NCBI GenBank assembly: GCA_013397115.1
Contig: VWZW01002564.1
Location: 800,976-864,975, forward strand
Direction: 5' to 3'
From: Edolisoma coerulescens
Lineage: Eukaryota > Chordata > Aves > Passeriformes > Campephagidae
DNA: 64,000 bases
Part shown: one piece after another, positions 61,101 through 64,000 of the stretch
Numbering within the stretch: the stretch's first letter is position 1
How the letters are laid out: each line of letters begins with the position of its first letter
Notes under the pieces: model-generated
Database searches by the model: none
The model's input: the letters and a program-made list of their open reading frames with translations, nothing else
Told to the model about the DNA's origin: nothing
Position numbers and translations under genes: made by a program

Positions 61101-62978
61101 ATGGATCATATTTTTAGTACGTCTGCAAAAGAATTATTGGGATTCTGCAATACTCTCAGATAATGGTAAATTTTCCATTGTTTCTTGTCTAGTGGAAAAG
61201 TGTGTTGGTAACAGCAGGTCTTGTCTCTAAAGATCAGAAAAGCTGTACTTGAATGTCTTGTTTTCAGTCAAATCTCTAATTGTTTTCGGCTTCTACCTCG
61301 TGGTTCCTTAACTTCATTAGTTATCTCCAAACAAGCAGCCTTTTAGCTGGTGATAATCACTTAACAGAAGAGGAACGCAAAAGATTTTGCCAAGAAATAC
61401 TAGATTTTGCCAATCAACAAGCAGAGAACCAAGGTAAGTGTGGGTCTTAAACTGCTCTAAACTGGTTGTTTTACCCTAAAGGTAGATGGAGAGGCCTTTT
61501 CTGGTTGGGTTCATTATTTTGTGTATAATTTCTGAACCAACACAGATCTTTACCTGTGATCTCCAAAACATTTATAAATCTACAGTAATTAAGAATAGTC
61601 AAAGATGAAGGTGTAATTAACATTTTCATCCTGAATCCTGCGAAGTCTTTGCTCTCCTTCAGTTATGTTTGTCTGCTTTAACAGCCCATAATTTATTGTG
61701 TGTTGGGTTTTTTCAATTCCTAACGTATCTTTGTCTCTATTGCTGCCATGCAAGTGGCAGCTCTGTGATGGTACTTCCTGCATTTCGATGTTAGATCTGT
61801 TCCCATTCACTTGCAGCTTATTACTTTGGCAATCCCATTTTCTCTCTTTATTCTTCATGCTGCTTCCATAGAACCTTCTTGTCAGATATTAATCATAATT
61901 CAAATTCTTATGGAGTACTTCCTGGAGATCTGAAGACTGCTTATTTTTATGCAGACATTTTTTCTTAATGAATAGATGTACCATAAGTAATATGTTACTT
62001 TAGACTTGATTCTTAATTAATTTTTGGTACTGCCTCAGGGTTGTTTTTGAAATGTAGAAAAGAGAATGAAAACCCCTTGCATAGCAAAGCTGCTGGCTCA
62101 AGGTACCAGCCTGATAATTAGTTTCTTAAACTTGTACAAGCTCTGGGAAGTTTGTCACTTAATGCTGCTGTGTTCTGTAGTAGTGAAATGTTCAACTTCT
62201 GCTTGGACAATCTCTGTTAATTCAGTTGTTTTTAATAGCCTGGATATGGAAATTGTAGTCTAAGTAACTGTTGGAAAACAAATCTCAGCATCTTTAAGTC
62301 TCACGCAAGATGAAAAATTGGAAAGCATTGATTTGTTGTGAAATGATTCATTGTGAAAAGTTGTTGATCCATTTAATTCTAGGGTTTAAATTTCTAAGAG
62401 AAAAGATTTACTGATCTCCAGCAGCACTGAAGAATAATAAAATTCCTGTTTTTATCTTTCCAGGTCAAAAGGTTTTATTGCCTATGCACTCCTTTGCCCA
62501 GCTGAAAACTCTGCATTTTGACCCTCCAAATGCTGTTGTCCACGTGGGTGGAAAGTTGTCCATTGAGTTGACTTTGCTGAGCCAAATGCCCATCCCTGTC
62601 CAGGTGGACCAGGTTGCCATCCATGTTCACTTCAGCATCGAGAAGAACAGCTACAGGAAAACAGCCGAGTGGCTCACCAAGCACAAAACTTCCAACGGTG
62701 TCATCAGCTTCCCAAATGAAATTGCAAGCCTGCCTTTGTCCAGAAACAACCTGCCAGCACTGGAGCTGTCTGAAATGTACGAGCGGAGCCCCTCAGACAA
62801 CTCCTTGAACACAGCAGGAATCATCTGCAAAAACACGCACATGCTGCTGCGGAGGCAGGAGAGCAGCACTTCCCTGGACGTGCCCTCGGGGCTCACTTTG
62901 GAAGATGGGGCTCACGTGTTGAAGTGCAACAACTTGACACTGGAACCAGGGGACAATAAAATAACCTTCAATATTCAG
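46046..62978 (+). CDS. TRAPPC10: TRAPPC10, trafficking protein particle complex subunit 10, exons 2-14 (5' half; exon 1 and 3' exons missing)
   Basis: Joined exons: 46046-46127, 46806-46941, 48470-48666, 49971-50166, 51295-51406, 52386-52633, 54406-54552, 56398-56512, 57014-57090, 58934-59025, 60176-60316, 61321-61433, 62464-62978. They total 2171 nt in one continuous frame, about 723 codons, near residues 23-746 of an about 1,260-residue protein by comparison with the human form. TRAPPC10 (formerly TMEM1; yeast Trs130) is a TRAPPII-specific subunit. TRAPPII tethers vesicles at the Golgi and acts as a Rab exchange factor. The visible part is the N-terminal helical scaffold, with recognisable blocks such as HLESNFVQFKEELLPKEGNK, PRTSIVDKIRNDF and FEDALVQYDELDALFSQYV, and then the start of the beta-rich half (SFAQLKTLHFD onward). 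The C-terminal domain lies beyond the window. No stop or frameshift is seen. Exon 1 is not visible, most likely because of the N gap. Confidence 0.96.
46128..46805 (+). other. TRAPPC10 intron 2
   Basis: A 678-nt intron with no recognised element. Confidence 0.9.
46806..46941 (+). CDS. TRAPPC10: TRAPPC10 exon 3
   Basis: The acceptor TTTGTAG ends at 46805 and the donor GTAAGT starts at 46942. One base completes Arg, then SYGRAPKMIHLESN to HIYWTECC. Ends in phase 0. Confidence 0.95.
46942..48469 (+). other. TRAPPC10 intron 3
   Basis: A 1.5 kb intron holding the LTR-like segment at about 47,031-47,374. The rest is AT-rich with no recognised element. Confidence 0.9.
47031..47374 (+). mobile_element. 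Solo-LTR-like fragment (avian endogenous retrovirus type)
   Basis: The segment starts TGCTGTTCTCTC and ends AAAGCATCA, so it has TG...CA ends. It has a TATA box (TATAAAAG at 47,220) and AATAAA at 47,306, about 85 nt later, the promoter/poly(A) spacing expected for an LTR U3-R. The block CAGGGTCCATCTTGGGTGTA and the following text resemble LTRs I associate with songbirds. No flanking viral genes and no confirmed target-site duplication, so a solo LTR is inferred; exact ends are approximate. Confidence 0.6.
48470..48666 (+). CDS. TRAPPC10: TRAPPC10 exon 4
   Basis: The acceptor CATCCCAG ends at 48469 and the donor GTGAGC starts at 48667. It encodes DTEVYKTTVKDD to FCNKQSD and two bases of Arg. 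A lysine-rich AKKKNKTN stretch is included. Confidence 0.95.
48667..49970 (+). other. TRAPPC10 intron 4
   Basis: A 1.3 kb intron. It contains a 13-A run near 49,660 and an A/C-rich patch (about 49,750-49,790). No repeat family recognised. Confidence 0.9.
49971..50166 (+). CDS. TRAPPC10: TRAPPC10 exon 5
   Basis: The acceptor CTCTTTACAG ends at 49970 and the donor GTAAGA starts at 50167. One base completes Arg, then CVVLSDPLKDSSR to CEYFMVQ. Phase 0 at the end. Confidence 0.95.
50167..51294 (+). other. TRAPPC10 intron 5
   Basis: A 1.1 kb intron with an (ATTT)n microsatellite at about 50,993-51,016. Nothing else recognised. Confidence 0.9.
50993..51016 (+). repeat. (ATTT)n microsatellite
   Basis: Five to six imperfect ATTT/ATTC units. 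Confidence 0.75.
51295..51406 (+). CDS. TRAPPC10: TRAPPC10 exon 6, tandem donor
   Basis: The acceptor CCAAAAG ends at 51294 and has an unusually poor pyrimidine tract. It encodes EELAFVFEMLQQ to VVNFGAG plus one base. The canonical donor GTAAGT is at 51407, but another GT lies three bases upstream at 51404. Confidence 0.94.
51407..52385 (+). other. TRAPPC10 intron 6
   Basis: A 979-nt intron without recognised elements. Confidence 0.9.
52386..52633 (+). CDS. TRAPPC10: TRAPPC10 exon 7
   Basis: The acceptor TTACTTAG ends at 52385 and the donor GTGAGT starts at 52634. Two bases complete Asp, then GANWLTFFCQPV to QELKLLE. 82 full codons, phase 0 at the end. Confidence 0.95.
52634..54405 (+). other. 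TRAPPC10 intron 7 with antisense exon-like stretch
   Basis: A 1.8 kb intron. Its unusual content is the antisense exon-like stretch at 53,089-53,252 and, next to it, a segment (about 53,260-53,540) that vaguely resembles an old antisense LINE. The 3' part is T-rich. Confidence 0.85.
53089..53252 (-). other. Unassigned antisense exon-like coding stretch
   Basis: On the minus strand, a TTTTAG acceptor precedes 53,252 and a perfect GTAAGT donor follows 53,089. Between them are 54 open codons of non-repetitive, protein-like composition containing ADLQFLNADEQMEL, SDRQKLAAAV and TEHPWDED. I do not recognise the family. It could be an exon of a nested antisense gene, a relic of a duplicated gene, or chance. 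The frame is also open upstream of the acceptor, which weakens the exon reading. No partner exon was found. Confidence 0.3.
54406..54552 (+). CDS. TRAPPC10: TRAPPC10 exon 8
   Basis: The acceptor CATCTCCAG ends at 54405 and the donor GTGAGT starts at 54553. 49 codons in phase 0, from VSVPPGALDCWVF to GLWSYATEK. Contains a Cys-Cys pair (EGCCDRAQ). Confidence 0.95.
54553..56397 (+). other. TRAPPC10 intron 8
   Basis: A 1.8 kb intron with no recognised repeat family. Confidence 0.9.
56398..56512 (+). CDS. TRAPPC10: TRAPPC10 exon 9
   Basis: The acceptor TCTTCCAG ends at 56397 and the donor GTACCA starts at 56513. It encodes LKSLGYLCGLVSEKG to GAERPET plus one base. Confidence 0.95.
56513..57013 (+). 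other. TRAPPC10 intron 9
   Basis: A 501-nt AT-rich intron, nothing recognised. Confidence 0.9.
57014..57090 (+). CDS. TRAPPC10: TRAPPC10 exon 10
   Basis: The acceptor TTCTAAAG ends at 57013 and the donor GTGAGT starts at 57091. Two bases complete Ala, then NASQSPYKKLKEA to EKHYL. Phase 0 at the end. Confidence 0.94.
57091..58933 (+). other. TRAPPC10 intron 10
   Basis: A 1.8 kb intron with G/T-rich low complexity (about 57,660-57,820), a tiny CR1 remnant near 58,396 and a short GGGGAGGAAGGTGAGCAA duplication near 58,578. Confidence 0.9.
58396..58431 (-). mobile_element. CR1 remnant (about 35 nt)
   Basis: TCTCAGTTTGAAGCCATTCC plus CCTTTGTCCTGTCAC matches the same region in the antisense CR1 copy at about 42,215-42,250. 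Very short. Confidence 0.55.
58934..59025 (+). CDS. TRAPPC10: TRAPPC10 exon 11
   Basis: The acceptor TTTAAACAG ends at 58933. It encodes DLSHATIEMYTN to DLAEFY plus AT of a Met codon. The donor GTAAAT starts at 59026; reading on would stop at once at TAA. Confidence 0.93.
59026..60175 (+). other. TRAPPC10 intron 11
   Basis: A 1.15 kb intron, AT-rich, no recognised element. Confidence 0.9.
60176..60316 (+). CDS. TRAPPC10: TRAPPC10 exon 12, NAGNAG acceptor and weak donor
   Basis: The acceptor CCAAG ends at 60175 and a second AG follows three bases later. One base completes Met, then RKKGPQKAEVYLQG to LGQIE plus AA. The donor at 60317 is GTATCC, a poor match at +4 to +6. Phase with the next exon restores Asn exactly, which supports it. 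Confidence 0.9.
60317..61320 (+). other. TRAPPC10 intron 12
   Basis: A 1.0 kb intron with a weak GTATCC donor. If retained, the frame runs 30 codons from the junction and stops at 60,408. Confidence 0.88.
61321..61433 (+). CDS. TRAPPC10: TRAPPC10 exon 13
   Basis: The acceptor TTCATTAG ends at 61320 and the donor GTAAGT starts at 61434. One base completes Asn, then YLQTSSLLAGDNHLTEEERK to NQQAENQ plus one base. Confidence 0.94.
61434..62463 (+). other. TRAPPC10 intron 13
   Basis: A 1.0 kb intron, nothing recognised. Confidence 0.9.
62464..62978 (+). CDS. TRAPPC10: TRAPPC10 exon 14
   Basis: The acceptor TCTTTCCAG ends at 62463 and the donor GTATGT starts at 62979. It is the largest exon here (171 codons), from GQKVLLPMHSFAQLK to NKITFNIQ. 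Beta-rich sequence with the conserved SIEKNSYRKTAEWLTKHK and LLRRQES blocks. Confidence 0.95.
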
Positions 62979-64000
62979 GTATGTTTTTGTAGCTGGGTGA
63001 TTGTAGCACTCGTGAAAGAAAAGCTAAAAATACTGGCTGAGGAAGAGCATTGTGGTGGTGAGTGGTACCTGTATTGCTTCCTGTTACACTTGGATCATCC
63101 ATTCCCCTTACAGCTTTTTGTTGTTCTACACCATCATTTCTCTTGCAAGGATGCTGTTGTGTTTATGCTAAAACGTACAGATGACTCTTCTACTTGAAAT
63201 CATTTGAGTCATCCTTCCTAAACTTATTTTAAACATCTTGACTATTGCTGCCAAAAATTAAACTGATAAATTCATGTGCAATATAATGTACTGCTCATGA
63301 ACTCTGCCTGCACTGTTGAGCTCATTCAGAATAATGTCTAAAAGCTTTGATGTGTGTTCTTTTTCTAGCCCTTTAGTAAGTGAATGTGTGGTTAAATTTG
63401 GTTGACAGCCTGTTCTTCTCTGCAGAGGGTGGTAGAATAATTTTTCACTTGGTGGATGTAGTAAACCTACCTGCAAGAAGTTGAGATCAGCAACAAGCAT
63501 TTGAATTTAGAAGATGTTAGAATTAAAACCGTCCCCCTCAGTCATCTTATCGTCTAAATTAACTAACGTATTAGTTATTAGTTACCTTATCATCTGTGGA
63601 ATGGCAATAATGTCATTTGAACTGCCTACTGACCTAAATTCTGAGGACCCTCATCCTTTCATTGGGATGAGTTAAAGGGATTTGGACATGTCAGAGGCCT
63701 TGGTGGCTGGAAATGCAGTTTTCTGTGAAATAAATGAACATGTATGTAAAACTGGATTTCAGATAAAGGAGCAATACTAGAGGAAAGCTGGGACTGCACT
63801 GAGCCAGCATTTGGGCTTAGTGGGATCAGGAAGCAATTAGAAATACCAGGAGAAGAGATATGGATGAAAAGCTAGATAAAGCTCTGCTTTGAATTTGCCT
63901 GGTTCTGCCATGAATCTGATGGCCACTGGAGGATGGACAGCCTTACATTTATAACTTTCCTATTTTCCCAACCTTCCCTTCAAGAAAAGAACTTTGCTTG
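62979..64000 (+). other. TRAPPC10 intron 14 (continues past window)
   Basis: Starts with GTATGT. No further TRAPPC10 exon is recognised before the window ends. If retained, the frame runs on to a stop at 63,195. Confidence 0.85.

Noticed and set aside
1..64000. Prokaryotic features, CRISPR arrays, tRNA or rRNA genes
   Set aside because: None seen; gene structure is entirely that of a vertebrate nuclear genome.

Overview
The window is vertebrate nuclear DNA, almost certainly from a bird and probably a passerine. Genes are split into short exons with GT-AG introns. Dispersed repeats are 3' fragments of the CR1 LINE family, plus two solo-LTR-like segments that resemble passerine ones. There are no operons, no tightly packed ORFs and no CRISPR-like arrays. 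The species call is inference from the repeats; assignment to a vertebrate rests directly on two conserved genes.

Region 1 (1-22,050) holds the coding part of AGPAT3 on the + strand: eight coding exons between 2,802 and 15,883. They splice in phase to 376 codons, the same length as I know for the human protein. Acyltransferase motifs HX4D and EGTR are intact, as is a C-terminal KKKE. Exon-by-exon phase accounting is exact. A long 3' untranslated region probably follows, with candidate poly(A) signals from 16,001 to 22,030. The upstream non-coding first exon(s) lie outside the window.

Region 2 (22,050-36,010) is intergenic. It contains no supported gene, one larger CR1 fragment (24.1-24.9 kb), a solo-LTR-like segment (31.0-31.4 kb) and another CR1 fragment (35.5-35.9 kb). 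It ends in a GC- and CpG-rich island interrupted by a 563-base run of N.

Region 3 (36,011-64,000) is the 5' half of TRAPPC10, also on the + strand. The CpG island and assembly gap should contain the promoter and the first coding exon. Thirteen further exons (46,046-62,978) splice in phase to about 723 codons, roughly residues 23-746 of a protein of about 1,260. The remaining exons lie beyond the window. The AGPAT3-TRAPPC10 head-to-tail order matches human 21q22.3.

The two genes are not an operon, but both act in the early secretory pathway: AGPAT3 makes phosphatidic acid and remodels lysophospholipids in ER and Golgi membranes, and TRAPPC10 is a TRAPPII tethering/Rab-GEF subunit at the Golgi. 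The most puzzling item is an antisense, exon-like coding stretch with good splice signals inside a TRAPPC10 intron (about 53,089-53,252), which I could not assign to a family. Other second-look items are two 3-nt tandem splice sites in TRAPPC10, a 24-T splice tract in AGPAT3, a tandem duplication carrying an N, a CpG patch at the distal end of AGPAT3, and a G-run cluster just downstream of the gap.
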